The translations under genes were made by a program, and so were the position numbers. Source: Solirubrobacter deserti (lineage in GTDB: Bacteria; Actinomycetota; Thermoleophilia; Solirubrobacterales; Solirubrobacteraceae). From it: a stretch of 64,000 nt of DNA. The stretch spans positions 62,001 to 126,000 of the forward strand of contig NZ_QPKJ02000007.1 of assembly GCF_003344625.1 (NCBI RefSeq), read 5' to 3'. Below the pieces are notes generated by a model. It was not told the DNA's origin. It searched no databases and saw only the letters and a program-made list of their open reading frames with translations. Positions 38,201 through 40,957 of this stretch are shown piece after piece (position 1 is the first letter of the stretch; the number at the start of each line of letters is the position of its first letter).

Positions 38201-40957
38201 ATCTCCATCACCGCGACCCACCGCGCCGCCGGCGTGCGGACGGTCACGTTCCTCAACACCGGCCTCGGCAACGACGTCGTCACCGTGGACCTGGACGCGG
38301 GCGAGGACGACCTGCTCGTGCTCGACACGCAGGGCGGCGTCGACCACGTGCTCGGCCTCGGCGGCTCCGACGTCGCCTCGGTCAGCGTGGACGGCCTGAC
38401 GCTTGCGCCCACCGCGTGGGTCGCCTACAACGGCCGCGTCGGCCTGCTGAGCGCGCCGCAGCCGGGCTCGACGATCTCCGTCACGTGGCGCACGACCACC
38501 ATCCGCGCGTACCACCGCAGTGCCACCGGCGTGATCGCGACCGGGCTGGACCTGAAGGCCGGCGACGTCGTCACCGCAACCGTGAACGGCGTCGCGGTTT
38601 CGGTCACCGTGGACTTCGGCGCGGACACCGTGACGGTGGCGGGCGCGGACGGCGCGCTCGTCGTGCTCACCGTCGTCGCCTTCACGACGCAGACGTTCAA
38701 CGCGCCGCAGACGCCGCTGGTGAGCGACAACGACACCGTTCACGGCGAGGCCTCGACGCTGGGGCTGATCATCTTCGGCGGACAGGGCGACGACGAGCTG
38801 CACGGCGGCTCGGGCGCCGACCTCATCTTCGGCGACCGCGGGCGCGTGGTGGCCGGCGGCAGCGTGTTCGGCAACGGCGGCCTCGGCGACACCACGGACG
38901 GGCTCGCGACGCCGGTCGGCCTGATCCAGGGCACCGACGCGTGGGTCGGCGGCAACGACAAGCTCTACGGGCGCGGCGGCGACGACGTGCTCGTCGGCGG
39001 CTCCGGCGCGGACACGATCGACACGGGCGAGGGCGACAACGTCGCGTTCGGCGACAACGGCGTCATCGAAGTGGGTCGCACCATCGCGACGCAGAACCCG
39101 ACGTTCGGCGCCGGCGACCACATCATCGGTGGTGGCGGCCGCGACGTCCTGCTCGGCGGCGCCGGCGACGACACGGTGATCGGCAGCGCCGGCAACGACC
39201 TCCTGCTCGGCGACCACGGCGTGCTCAGCTACGACACGCACCTCGTGCGCACGAGCGACTTCAACGACGGCGGCCGCGACCGCATCGAGGGCGGCGAGGG
39301 CGACGACGTGCTGGCCGGCGGCACCGCGGGCGACACGATCGACGGCGACGCGGGCCACGACCTCATCTTCGGCGACCAGGTCAGCCTGGACGGCGCCACG
39401 ATCGTCGACCTGTTCCACTCCGTCGCGCACGCTGCCGCGACGATCCCGGCGGGCAAGCTCGGCGCGTTCGGCGACGACTACGTCACCGGCGGCGCCGGCC
39501 ACGACCGCATCTTCGGCCAGCTCGGCCACGACGTCCTGCTCGGCGACGGCGCGATCGAGGACCCGGCCGCGGGTGCGACGCGCCTGCCCGGCGCCGGCGA
39601 TCCGCTCGGCGCCCTGATCGTCGCTCCGGCGATCGAGCGCCTGACCGACGGCAACGACTGGATCGAGGGCGGCGGCGGCAACGACGTGCTGTTCGGCGGA
39701 CTCGGCAACGACGTGCTGCTCGGCGGCAGCTCGAGCGCCTTCACGCTCGTGCGCGCCGACCAGCGCCCCGACGGCGGCGACTACATCTTCGGCGGCGCGG
39801 GCACGCGCATCGCGGCGAACACGATCTCCGACGGCCTCGCGGACGCGGACACGATCATCGGCGACAACGGCAACGTCGGCGACGGCAGTGTGACGCTGCT
39901 CGACGGCTCCGGCGCGGACGAGGTCCACGGCGAGGCCGACGCCGACCGCATCCACGGCGGCGTCGGCAACGACCGCCTGTTCGGCGACGCGGGCGCCGAC
40001 AGCATCCTCGGCGGCTCCGGCCACGACTGGATCTCCGGCGGCACCGGCAACGACGGCGCGCTCGGCGAGGACGGCGACGACGTGATCTTCGGCGGCCTGG
40101 GCGACGACGCGATCGACGGCGGCGCCGGCGACGACGCGCTCTCCGGCGCCGAGGCGCTCGAGTTCGCGTACGCGGCCAACCGCTTCGACGGCGGCGTCTC
40201 CGACGTGGTCCGCAGCGACTACCTGCGGCCCTACAACCCGGGCAGCCTGCTGCACTACGGCCTGCACGCGACGGGCGCGACGCTCGCCGGCTTCGCGCTG
40301 TTCGACGAGACGCGGCCGTTCCAGCGCATCCTCGTCGGCGGCGTCGACTTCTTCCTCAACCACGACGCGGCCAACGGCCCGAAGCTCCCGCTCGTCCCGA
40401 GCGACGGCGACGACCAGCTCGTCGGCGGCACCGGCAACGACTGGCTCTCGGGCGGCACGGGCCGCGACGCGCTGGCCGGCAACGACGGCGACGACGTGCT
40501 CAACGCGGACGACGACCTCACCACGGGCGCCGGCGCGAACCTCGTCAACGACTCGGGGGCGACCTACGCCGACACGCTGCGCGGCGGCGCCGGCCGGGAC
40601 CGCTTCCTGACCAACAACGACGGCGACCAGGTCGTCGATCCGGACGCCGCCGACACGGCCACGCCACTGCCGCAGCCCAACACGCCGCAGCCGGGCTCGC
40701 CGCAGCCGCTCGACCCGGCGCCGCTGCCGGTGCCGTCGGTGGAGCAGACCATCGTCTCCAGCGCGCCGCTGAACCCGGGCGCGGTCCGGCCGGGCGTGCG
40801 CCTGAACCCGGAGCGCGACAAGGCGAAGCCGAAGAAGAAGAAGGCCAAGAAGAAGAAGGCCAGCAAGAAGAAGAAGAAGGCGTCGAAGAAGAAGACGTCC
40901 AAGAAGAAGAAGCCTTCAAAGAAGAAGAAGCCGAAGAAGAAGGGGACCAAGTCGTGA
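8225..40957 (+). CDS. Giant exported multi-repeat RTX-like protein (10,910 residues)
   Basis: One unbroken frame of 32.7 kb. The N-terminus has a basic stretch, then a hydrophobic core (GSMLLLYVTPIAQA) with a probable signal-peptidase cut after AQA47, so the protein is exported. Approximate domain order: Ala/Pro-rich stalk 50-560; beta-rich repeat array 660-5536, interrupted by FG-GAP-like islands at 3073-3399 and 3979-4259; bridging domains 5540-6550; SITD-type repeats 6553-7393; more beta repeats 7393-8213; RTX-like Gly/Asp-rich region 8260-10793; Pro-rich linker; Lys-rich tail 10864-10910. There is no LPxTG anchor, no enzyme motif and very little cysteine. GTG 8225 is the first start in frame and has no Shine-Dalgarno site, so the exact start is uncertain. 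A role as a Ca2+-stiffened surface fibre, adhesin or matrix protein is inference. The downstream gene overlaps its stop codon. Confidence 0.88.
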   Translation: MRTLAPLPVQQSPKTILFARQRRWIRVAASCALGSMLLLYVTPIAQAAPGDQADPPLPGVVSPQLTFPQYEPPKPDSAEAAEEAPIEAPKDEAREPGPAPEQPRREEPAPAAAPESEPTPAGPASTQEQAPAPARAEKPKIDKDDYAVETPAKDESEEEEAPLTNTDELSPLAPMPTDKVSAGHRQTAPDPLAEASPAPPVSLSETQKLLEQAATAPAPTATPVPMTPTVETPSAPATDVPPTASAAAAPAASDGGEAKAAAAKSAAAASGAAEAAASAAASGAGEAAASAAAGGAGEAAASGDGEAAASAPVSAAAPAPAAAEVAAAPASAAAEVAPAAEAAPAAAAPAPAAEAAPAVAASAPPVEPAPAAAAAPAEQGIGEAAHAENPPAPAPKQISAPAPAATISAPAPAPYIAAPAPVAPVVYYAPPPPPPPPPPIAPEIMAIGADTLAAAADVPVTDFTSSEAPAPVAPITVEGIETPEQISVELVAPEQPVTTPAPPQAPEATGDLPLIAPAGSQQIASKLSSATAAPQPPATISSGEPSPFDTNLATKTINAAQARGPPTLADFNQLLAGLGQVIQTLGTLKDYADLAKDLPLIGESVGTFTNFIDGLTATYDLIRDYIASHPAPRLDEIAALLLGRIDNPAVTPVTDETQIALQITHRGSHTMTLPLGLGTNALGLSLNGTATVTGTIALDYTIGVRLDEGLPTSERFFVRITKLELGGSVSLDDLSATAKLGPLDAAIANGSIALDAKATITLADTELTLAELQAATPASLFGTPTLTSSLSSRLPLDLQLNGVRLLGGTLKLDSTDLFGGDLDISFDNVAYLRETRTVDVDGNGSTEQATITAFKIDLPADLIDVGGFSLRSGSARVAMIEADTRTWYAGELTNLSGGLALNGATARLNDVALSINTGPTAVDWAALAISVGGDVVDPGTGALRLSGSLDELSVADLVSGSATFTAAVDGDLTTFTLTATDLRIGGALILTSGSIAFAHRANTIAAIASNLAGTASLGGAVTATFTGGALKLNRGAFNWSTAPVGDIDFAAPIAQAEGTFTEVKVGEIATAAGTFTLTSTAELTSVTLTLASLRIGAATGPRFTAGGGTLNVAKRGTDVTADGGLTGAKLEGVTGFTVTVTDAAFEITSTLTRAKGTLTATVGANNSIGGSFSFERQGQTTVLGLADATVAIAGATQVTDGEGVLILAADGLAGYLSGKAAIDGGGAFQLNGRVLFRVNTTGRAVDQTVRVGGRDLTVSFGAGEGNTFSVSVSDLELSIAGVVTVKGAGTFKSGKLSDNVTVVETFAGTGLTLFFGEGPMTLANGQLNPLARGLMITNATVGLIRTADGKWALDARGMVELVGLSGTQGVGLSGEVRVRVNSFGQAISETLRIEGTSNDVNVVFAADETLENSTPFASITATGMRVDVLGATLTGDCSFAKQGETLTITATNVEMAFGGAADGTSARGPPVSITNGSGTLTIGAAGLTADIGGTVAVAIPGVSISTGLRLKIDPTSVSVTGTGLKLTVLGNELTGNFSFTHSAESTRVVVEGATLSLPGALSLKDIEGELTIDASGVSGRLAATVDTLAISDLTLNTVEIAFSPTSVSVAATGAGFSLGGQSLTADLSFSRAVDGTTRATAANVSLILGTVARLTNGTGELTITAGNVAGSFSGTFALTVPGVALAGDVRAELDTATGFVRLAVTGGTLDVAGQTLSGDITLTRAGGTIALTVTNAALSLGGGLVTVSSGTADLTIGSAVSGSFSGTVTTSLPGVAFGGTLTATFAPGSVVVTGTGTSLTIAGTTLTADFTLDATGEAVKVAVANTGPGSLLKLGTVVDVPDATGVLVIRRTGVAGTLTATNPVFTLPGVQVTATGVTIAINTSATAVKEVVIVGGTPLVLDLPAGPTVTVKVLGGKLTIGTNELTGDFLFDRAGTQTRFAAINLSASASGVALSGGEGAFVITSTGIAGQASGTLSGDFGPVKAGGRALLRVNSTGGAVDETLTIGTRTVAVKFAADDPAFALSVSGASLNIGDFVTIEGDVTVRDGVFAGDGLTIFLGRGPARMANGDLNPLAVGVMITSAKVGLIQVGTKYAVYATGTVQLVGLGGVTLSGTVTLLYNDTDADVDHLIEIPGSTNPGVQVTVAKGTKAFKVTAGTLAILGQSIAGDFEFAPQANGDLRITASNVAVTLGPVSLTAASGTLTAGAGGIAGRFTGTLAFAVGGFSFDAGIGLAINTSNAAVGDLPAGPYVRFDGTGVKLRIGGQELTGDFSFERATLADGTAVTAIAARNVSYAIGAAGAGATLSGGTGALLVTTVGLAGTLRGTITLSLPGDAAFSGTFALAVNTSHAAVSETLTVGGQTLALSVAGGPYVRIAGTGVRLSLAGQTLEGDFAFESVTTFGDDGVPGGSGANADGKVLRLAMANVSLSLGGGALTVGGASGTLLVTSAGIAGDFGGTIGFNVPQAALTGTLRVQVNTTLDEIDETFELAGQPVKLELPAGRFFKVAGTGLKLTILGQELSGDFSVQSAGGVTTITAENVTAQFGGSVLSIAQKNTATFTISPAGIKGELTATVSLSVPNVAFGSDVTLAIDTTAAAKYLRVEASNATLDIAGQRIAGSFVVERTAGVVKLTVTDGSIVLAAGVVSVEAVNGSLTIGTAGIAGTMSASLTLAASADVSFTGAFKVAVDTAAGYLKVDATNVAVRVAGQRLNADVSVERITSSSGAAIKLALANVSFAFGDGQQDLLTLTNGSGQWLILSGGVAGRLQGTVALQNVPNVTLQGTLGLEVNTTGRDIDETFTVGTEQVTLELAATREFAVSGTGLSIALAGVSITGDFTFTKDTGATTLTIANGEIAIAGGGTRLVAVTIAIGTLRIATVTGGTRAAVTGSFDVGIVVDVPNVAFTGAFTVDFDTSAATPTFTVKSKAGQRVELSVAGQTFSVGALEVTKNAAGVYVKLESITITLGDFIDITADNNLDGELQITAGGVAVKLSGDLSPSPFKLPGDLTLSAAAFSIEINTAPVASAALGLPAGPFVRVRVDSATLAIGPINVTGSFLFHQSTSAGFAPTVTVTPSAATAAMASGDVDRDGDIDLVLGTSSGANRLLLNGPTGLTEAADRMPAQAETTRALALADVNGDGFLDLIVVNDGTSRVHLAVVAANGVTWQRFAADAAYTFSTAGARAVAVGDLDGDGRNDVVVGGDNGVTRFLALEAGGFGAGTAITADAVTAIALGDLDSSGSLDLVLAAATSRVFTNDGAGVFTAVSGLTLGGASRVLLVDVDNDRKLDLVLGSATAVTLFKNTGDGTVQFATGSALATANATALAAGDLDSDGYADLIVGVSNGRPLLLANKGGTAAGTFKPAATIGTEDLATTAVLVVNVDTDRDLDVLIGVTGGATRLARNTPVQLTRLAFSNVSVQLGDGGSSPNTLKVVEGNGAFLLLKGADGGIAGQLSGRIEAVIGGSGGFNGNASVAVKLNTTTSTFDETIEVGGVTLAIKFEAGQVASGTPRKPYVLFSGSGSFKIGDFIEVSGSLTDDSAAGTKFGSDIKIFLGLGPGLLADGTVNSNARGLFLRNASFEYKTIGTTGYVVYARGRVELLGIPGVTASLDEVEIFYNTETGDVELKNVKRADGSNPVVKGGTGPSLSGVLDLAFAGISIRGRFSFANSAAAGATRGDLRITVENAELKLGDVVTVAIASATLLSTAKGISASIKGDLTLAIPGQDPVTATNIDVAINTAAEVLDGRAPNSVVVKATLNLSLFGQSLGGDFSFEQYTVPAAPGAPPVKLIRVAASNVTLDLGTATAGVALRDGTALFVIRPTGLAGRVEGTVTVKVPGDVARITGTFGVAINTSGVAVSEQVTVGGQTVSLSVPAGPFLRVTGTNVELALGGQRLTGTFVFESATVGTEKVVRVLVTDVTAGFGDGTRDYVTLSGGTGFFVLRPGGLAGDLGGSVAVTIPGVSLSGTFRLKINTAAAAVDATMTFGPAPATRTAVALGDVNGDGLADLISGSDGEGIVVHVNDGSGDAFDGVAGRVIASTDAVTSLALGDVDGDGDLDLVAGAATGNARLYLNDGAGAFTAAATALGAAKAVALGDLDGDGKADLVLAGADGASWLKGGGTGTFGASTAIGSDGGIDAVALGDVDGDGKLDVVMTGAGRSTVAFRNGAWTTGVSVATTGATTLAVADTDGDGVAEVIVGNRRFAATVADTVLTFAAPEDVAAIAATATGVAFADLDGDGNLDLAVAHGAAATRIHLASAPAVFAAGAALGSVTLKVEGGPFLRVEGTDVDLTIAGQTLKGNFSFERKTVGGVQRIDLTVTNTTLSLADGLVALTLSGALQIGAGGVAGVLTVTPDNGADGLNLGPVTLRGTFKLQINSAPTAVVLADGTRLPAGSFIRVEAIGVKLTFGDVELAGGFAIEQVTSTTGAKRLILAITGLTVSFGGAAVLTGGEGVLVIVPDAPGQAGSGGVAGRIGGTVSLAAITDAVTLQGTLSLAINQSSRAVEESIEVDGETIQLGLPAGKFIRIAGTNLELSVAGQTLAGDFGFERRGTTIPVTVITAANVRISLGGVVNVTGARGEFTISAGGIKGSLQASVAVTIPGVTLGGENLILDVDTTGGKKLLRVGAEKLVLEVAGQRLEGAIYFEQTTNAAGAKVIRLAMTGVKLFLGDPGATDATTDDMGLYLAQPDGDVAKFLITPAGLAGELSLEAALRGLDTSVIDLGTLKLTLKINTTTKAVHETFKIGTIDSTLTVAAGPYVRVEVAGAISIAGQQLSGTFAFERVVSAGADKVTGTSDDLPVIRIAAADVGLFLGAGTVGVRIEQGNGRFLITRAGVAGEFSASASIDLGGGITAGPVQVGFALNTITAAVNETFTIGGQTSRLQLPAGPYIRASLTGLTIDIAGQRLTADFSFEKRGTTTTVKLANAGLRIGADGRDYVVVSGGTGTFTITAAGIDGFIAASVALDVPGVTFSGAFTVALNTAAKTIKVSGTDVQLGVMGQTLKGSFEFAKNATTVSIKLTNVSLELGNGTETLVTVRVPTGSITLRPDGMIASISASIELAPSLTQDFDFTGTVTVDINTTRTAGGPSFGVKLTDGTFTAFGQSIGGDFTFSQTTTKTGIKVVKVAFEKVKLTLGADGFGATVTDGSGQLLILPAGVAASIDGTAALTIPGFSLTTTITVEINRMGAAVNEEVGGKLLKLPKGPFIRVGAYNTTLKIGGLDVTADFFFEQASTGTLPTSPKITKLAVVNLSLQIGTTKIEGATGALVIKPNGMAGVVLGKFALGGTVGASLGLLINTTGAAVKETLVVNGTTITIEAAKPTEPGTSFEFLIQDLEVDLGGLLEVRGDFRAGSGLFQGSGLEIFVGNGPYQLEGNALNPDAVGILITNATIYYRKVGTIPGQYVLRASGTLTILGLPGLGVSGTVRFEVSTALADVTDMPTDTGSALLKANTFSLQLLGVELKVADVLSIRGSVFVTRKPSGDLDLALAGGTIAVNVGGSQLFQIRGNASFTMSKAAGFRMQTFQITGIGLGGSAAPEPTGTAPTPPPTADVVRKSDRMTAGEWPSENGRQYIDVVFNDRSGTGLRTELIEDVAHEFKLMVNGTDRTAEFLVSGKPTLVKGTTYRYTLKTPLPSGLIAIVFDPASFADKTDAGFNLGETEQFVLTANASGAVAPIAEVVSPANGEAIGVTTFNARRSIDITYRSLDSNPLNIASLKAAPFRFVRADGSSLGDVELIAGSGGRPVTTAVLLGGVKDTDKVTTVTVRYYLKDANTRNTIDLFLPGMLSVEFLDTNGFYTQATGSTVQTWNAQGMRSSFKLDPLAAGAAAPPTAGVLSLGPVRLQNPTVAIADLGFSPSGELVLTIAIGIERTTLAFGGAAPTANGPSVEIFNLLGTFDIAVDAFGLLSGNVSIAPTGKFSISAAQLTATVPDVMVINATAIDIKWDPKGPANQEIVRILSASITFPKFGVTGSIRQSASGKPGLLIRGTGFELGEAELKYSGPPPTGTPNPNPDPNALAATNPGAGVSFGSMIQFTDLRIGVKDFVVDFSNGVRFSGTLFFASGGAKFFPGKPITATFTDRLTADDRNADGSINDEALRMELEFDASGAIQAFRFKVDTLEIQISQFVTITARDFMLNTGANGTQELVAFAAVGAKVKVGPLELSGEARNFAFLGDGSFKAKTGFGVFVGVGGATGDSFQWPSFMPVRIDSIGVRWLGNPETDPGNFELVLSASVQSLAGMSGLSITGSIEGIRINPKLLAEGKMPITRIDAIGVLVKGDMFGGEIEAGLVGGILRLDQNFNIIGSTDDTTPVRQRVFYLGLQGGFSMAGIAGFTIRVGLSELGPLSAFINVEIPGGILLEPTTGLTINDFAAGVEFFKTLPSIDDPFALTGPDFGLPTQQTADQWLDGLQRQVALQAKTLAQPGNANKVGFLAAFTSPMTITGSARVYSMYTSQEVFNGQVIVKISTDGKFLIVGKLNFAADNISISGRLYADLSKIAAGSATVLFLADVPDQIQLLRLYGRLKMGFKNASGQDVVFTVLDPTANTAAGKPTATVVDPAPAGGSTQLSQLRQRDFLDIIYTAPKGGALDYASILDAVNRAKLQLTIGSSTPYGFSGLTPMAAVTTDGGVEYVPLVVETVDGVKVVKRGAEVMLRMTELPAGATEQDLLIAAIKRTGTTRFRYFINGSPWALGEATVRFPAGSFRAANGTANDAITVSFGIDGATARLVDPAANGTIDVNVVNARNWVDVTFTPPSGPLSIDYASITDLAPEFMLDGPGLGTLVLDAARAPTRLGTTNTFRYWLTGVRGEGGISLTYLPNTWSFNSSEVTGLELVATVSLANANGTTPLTPQSLQITLPVPTGLSLDPDSVLMDAFNQLTIDGTGWAIALDPTRSPVMRTLEDGSVVWDLPVVITPPAGADETAVTTARVKLTQGGLSYTGATTGTQADGTAIPLDATAIQTGRTYVDVQYRPGLNRILDESSIDGDELVLSGFGGSGAQIASGGFAVLKVGENTWRYMVLGTLRPGEVLAQFQAGSWSDSARGPPAGASEPANRAFTQRFNVTGASADLIRTVLADNSTVALSGATIGLGTLRYLEVTFRGSAGHAVDHTTINGGEIELRDASGALVALGGTYTRVGLTDTYRYALGSTPLVAGKYTVTFVAGSFADTGGIINQAENEDFFLGVATAELGDPTHAQTLSREALEGRGWVDVTFLTIGGAAFDSASITDGDAEITLTSPGSKISVDGRAVSLGNGVFRFFYTGYNRAGALTAALKAGSWTTSAGVAVTQEQLATAATIEDLTTTEAMTRVWLDVRLNPVGTATVDASSVNGDEIALSGADSENLVKSGTTRINATTWRYLYTGRLTTGKVTVSFLAGKWNDSEGNQGQAGAREFAVVTQAKSFFIELDGGIILSAGPTVKLLEAKAKVILEIDAARKAFRLSFTGSLWIIGLETVGATAGRFVLETGSASDTKPRFWGVATIETNFDKLKPYGIELFAKGTLQINTTGIQRTETLTLPGLGPNNTDLTRTYTLRKESFGLELVGKLAVTANGQQLLNMQGGFALNLSPEKFELFATASLSFGMDGTQINFGEATGLIVVQTGVTPGRTPGVAGMLTVSRSANIGLPNVGSLFSVEGSVKVMFNTTMQDQVFVIPENFKPLMKAGDAPTISIFAAAPTFSGERDPNAPPGGEIYIAASISATLTIGGVINLYGFIGIEAAGSGAGLRFELVGAVSAQIDFIGSVEGSISLTVFAGAETGVVGRVYLQRKSSDGIPGISLRGQLLLEINTFSDPRPIDTFLIDTDPNNNRFVGFRLDAQKRPILGRQTINVINGFELKLAGEIIFGPLKIEGEFKLALGATGVELVANASIQLDIIGKLELRNSGFRINAQGLVARFAPTFDANLFGAGIGFAFQATALIELNTTGVTQTFAGRPIAAGFRLRLDGTITILGASAKGYLDVTIAAGRFELALGVKFSIGAADTSPLVFDVSGSLGLYGDGVTATLDVHIDMDLLGILHLKLDGSMRLSTRTSQTKYFNLDLSGKLDLLGVISISGGVKIVVQGNYWSITIPQSNPLSASLASLLSLTVYGSLDSNGNFELRVQGSINLSYAGNGINGAAWVHLKFKPNDPTGDDFIAEIGGSFGAYLGGVELFGVAAYGRISGNLGDTVTLKVGVKGTGVFFEWVTKIVEMLESAAKAAGYAIVGFFEDVGCAIASLWGGCPPKRVKVEQRVQERKEKDAWFELTVATFRLPGSLKSTPPPPPNLAFRDSTGKLILNVGDRAGNRNYSKTDIHEVYEIAHLGGDVGHETVRVSAFGLQETFEDINAIEGVFGSGNDGLNILDGVVTNVRAYGGAGDDNFGYSGYGSVFFAGGAGADTLYAGQFATGSVTLHGDDVNDPAGAGDARDVLTNDSSATGVLTGGGGNDELYGGSGADALNGGAGDDLLVGRGGVDGYDGGSGNDILRTTLADLAMGETYEGGTDTGKDANDATFDFMDALEVLGDGGNNSVRLRVEGTQLVFEELAGANIIGSLRGQGVERIRLSGGSGNDSFTFAGALENGGVVSVSVDLGTGADVVTHQASTGNDTVNVIIAADATSIDWTGHYALAITDASRTGGDRLRVEALGGHDVIDGSQSAGVAYWAAVELVGGDGNDVVVGTPVADLVDSGLGNDRVSGLGGQDTFADAGGTDEIMEVWAGDFGLYGNLLVLGVLETTCAANTTCFRAGATGEDISVFERATLSGTQRRTVERNGSNVVVDGESNRFFVGSFGAVLIGGAAQVGVTPWAGVADLIGRDDADTYVIAPGGVRNGTVRIVEVDLVGGGDTVTINGTNLRETGRVEAGQQLRDPDASAAAGADRFVAATQLRLDDGSATTTVIVSRFVESTSLLLAGGDDTLAVRGLNLPLTVDLGAGDDTVLAGTNAAEREGFNGGGTLNGLGARLTLIGREGNDLLWADDSADTADNTGALSATELTGLGMTGGIAYTGFEDFTLALGSGHDTLNVATTVTGVVRITTGAGDDTVTMVSVDGDLDLATGAGTDKVRIDLARKTLALDTGSENDEVLLGDLRGVTTVSTGTGADTVTIVSAAAALTLDTGAGADTVLVESAGGVTAITTGDDNDLVTLRNLGAATTLDTGAGDDIVRVGNLAQRLDGIAATLTIEAGAGADQLFLDDSGDTTANTGRVTASTVVGLGLGGTLTYLGFEAFELLLGSGADVLFVDSTHTGTTRIDLGAGADRVDLETTGGLTRIEGGAGTDTFNVNPVLDAVNGLAAKLTLDGEGEGDTYNVNLWGIGGSVIDVADSGVSGADALNLNGTQVADVFLLRRDLVALLNAGALVERIEYDTAIETLFIDALGGDDRFALDDNSSVTTIEGGAGNDRFQVGQIFGDIVSTEPPAWTQTTRGKLTNGNSFATTIRGEAGNDTFGIFNHQATLDAQGGDDDDTFIVRTFTTGTTVSGGGGNDVINYVGNAPLNVDGGEGSDRVIFYGTELDDTFLLTATTIYGGGRAFVYAGIELFELDTLEGDDLVVVHSTAAGVTTRIRTGLGGDRVVIGGDHPTVDTGAATPVIPAAEHRAALIRGPLFIDGGRGGVGELDLPLAIILPGETATPPLPAPLPPTALPEDDHVDSLTIDDSLGTGGNGVLTRDTIGGLGMGALITYAAFETLYLQLGAGVDTFTIETTILGRTVLRTGGGADVVRVKTIDGLTTVETEGGDDRVTVSSDLGTLNQITALLTLDTGDGVDSVRLDDVAETQAETATINPTTVTGLGMNAGAPVGVAQRLTITGPTLVLYVVLADGTFKTTAPLAANASAAQIQAALSAIVNPYSGSALPFTDNVRVARYGNVVELYFAGQYRTRGVAFAEGANLEERRVGIDYYGVENLEILTGSGADVINVNGTSAATTIKAAGGDDRVYVSSLAAFGLTDRPAYLRGDLNALAGSLTLDLGAGRHTLMVSDEAATVGDTVSISAVGDAIAIAGLAVGAISYRTDGTFADGITVWTGSGADTISITATHRAAGVRTVTFLNTGLGNDVVTVDLDAGEDDLLVLDTQGGVDHVLGLGGSDVASVSVDGLTLAPTAWVAYNGRVGLLSAPQPGSTISVTWRTTTIRAYHRSATGVIATGLDLKAGDVVTATVNGVAVSVTVDFGADTVTVAGADGALVVLTVVAFTTQTFNAPQTPLVSDNDTVHGEASTLGLIIFGGQGDDELHGGSGADLIFGDRGRVVAGGSVFGNGGLGDTTDGLATPVGLIQGTDAWVGGNDKLYGRGGDDVLVGGSGADTIDTGEGDNVAFGDNGVIEVGRTIATQNPTFGAGDHIIGGGGRDVLLGGAGDDTVIGSAGNDLLLGDHGVLSYDTHLVRTSDFNDGGRDRIEGGEGDDVLAGGTAGDTIDGDAGHDLIFGDQVSLDGATIVDLFHSVAHAAATIPAGKLGAFGDDYVTGGAGHDRIFGQLGHDVLLGDGAIEDPAAGATRLPGAGDPLGALIVAPAIERLTDGNDWIEGGGGNDVLFGGLGNDVLLGGSSSAFTLVRADQRPDGGDYIFGGAGTRIAANTISDGLADADTIIGDNGNVGDGSVTLLDGSGADEVHGEADADRIHGGVGNDRLFGDAGADSILGGSGHDWISGGTGNDGALGEDGDDVIFGGLGDDAIDGGAGDDALSGAEALEFAYAANRFDGGVSDVVRSDYLRPYNPGSLLHYGLHATGATLAGFALFDETRPFQRILVGGVDFFLNHDAANGPKLPLVPSDGDDQLVGGTGNDWLSGGTGRDALAGNDGDDVLNADDDLTTGAGANLVNDSGATYADTLRGGAGRDRFLTNNDGDQVVDPDAADTATPLPQPNTPQPGSPQPLDPAPLPVPSVEQTIVSSAPLNPGAVRPGVRLNPERDKAKPKKKKAKKKKASKKKKKASKKKTSKKKKPSKKKKPKKKGTKS
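8372..9900 (+). repeat. Ala/Pro/Glu-rich low-complexity stalk in the giant protein
   Basis: About 500 residues dominated by Ala, Pro, Glu and Val (PAPA, AAPA, EAAPA patterns), with a polyproline run near 9520. At about 9020-9155 the DNA itself is tandemly repeated: the translated units AAASGAGE and AAASAAASGAGE recur in 24- and 36-base steps. Such a segment normally behaves as an extended, wall-spanning spacer behind a signal peptide. The repeats are also prone to slippage-driven length change, always in multiples of 3 here. Confidence 0.8.
17440..18425 (+). repeat. FG-GAP/VCBS-like Ca-binding repeat island I
   Basis: Six to seven repeats inside the giant gene with the integrin-type motif DxDxDGxxD followed by LVxG: GDVDRDGDIDLVLG, ADVNGDGFLDLIV, GDLDGDGRNDVVVG, GDLDSSGSLDLVLA, VDVDNDRKLDLVLG, GDLDSDGYADLIVG and a degenerate last copy. 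The first follows a GSFLFHQS unit of the beta array and the array resumes at FSNVSVQLGDGG, so the island sits inside one repeat. Spacing of about 45-60 residues fits beta-propeller blades that bind Ca2+ in each loop. Confidence 0.85.
20165..21000 (+). repeat. FG-GAP/VCBS-like Ca-binding repeat island II
   Basis: A second propeller-like island in the giant gene with six blades: GDVNGDGLADLISG, GDVDGDGDLDLVAG, GDLDGDGKADLVLA, GDVDGDGKLDVVMTG, ADTDGDGVAEVIVG and ADLDGDGNLDLAVA. It is inserted just after an INTAAAAVDATMTFG segment. The following array resumes at SVTLKVEGGPFLRV, so the insertion falls at an equivalent place (between the INT and GPF motifs) of the host repeat. Confidence 0.85.
24880..30400 (+). 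repeat. SITD-type beta-sandwich repeats in the giant protein
   Basis: A distinct repeat family with copies near 24930, 25300, 27925, 28440, 29099, 29485, 29826 and 30130. Each runs: (W/Y)VDVTF, 15-20 residues, YASITD or a variant, a short strand, TFRYxLTG, and a last strand ending AGSFxDxxG, about 100-130 residues in all. Between 25,700 and 27,800 lies another beta-rich stretch that resembles the first array. The pattern looks like Ig-like or SbsA-like extracellular modules, but I cannot assign a named family. Copies between 28.4 and 30.4 kb are nearly contiguous. Confidence 0.65.
33180..40560 (+). repeat. RTX-like Gly/Asp-rich Ca2+-binding region of the giant protein
   Basis: Classic GGxGxDxLx nonapeptides occur at about 33,460-33,600 (GGSGADALNGGAGDDLL) and densely at 38,760-40,560 (GGQGDDELHGGSGAD, GGSGADTIDTGEGDN, GGVGNDRLFGDAGAD, GGTGNDWLSGGTGRD). 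Between them is a looser form, TGAGDDxV and LDTGxGxD in units of about 20 residues, alternating with DTLNVxxTxxGxxRI strands. RTX repeats fold into a parallel beta roll when Ca2+ binds, usually outside the cell. RTX proteins of Gram-negatives leave by type I secretion; here there is a Sec-type N-terminus and no type I transporter gene in the window. Confidence 0.85.
40640..40954 (+). other. Pro-rich linker and poly-lysine C-terminal tail of the giant protein
   Basis: After the last RTX repeat the protein runs through PLPQPNTPQPGSPQPLDP. It ends with about 47 residues made mostly of Lys with Ala, Ser, Thr and Pro (KPKKKKAKKKKASKKKK and similar). The rest of the protein is strongly acidic. The tail is therefore a local positive patch that could bind anionic wall polymers, DNA or the acidic repeats of other chains. 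This is inference; no known anchor motif is present. Confidence 0.75.

Noticed and set aside
33180..40560. CRISPR array or satellite DNA, because of regular repeats
   Set aside because: The repetition is at protein level (RTX nonapeptides) with synonymous variation; no constant DNA repeats with unique spacers exist.
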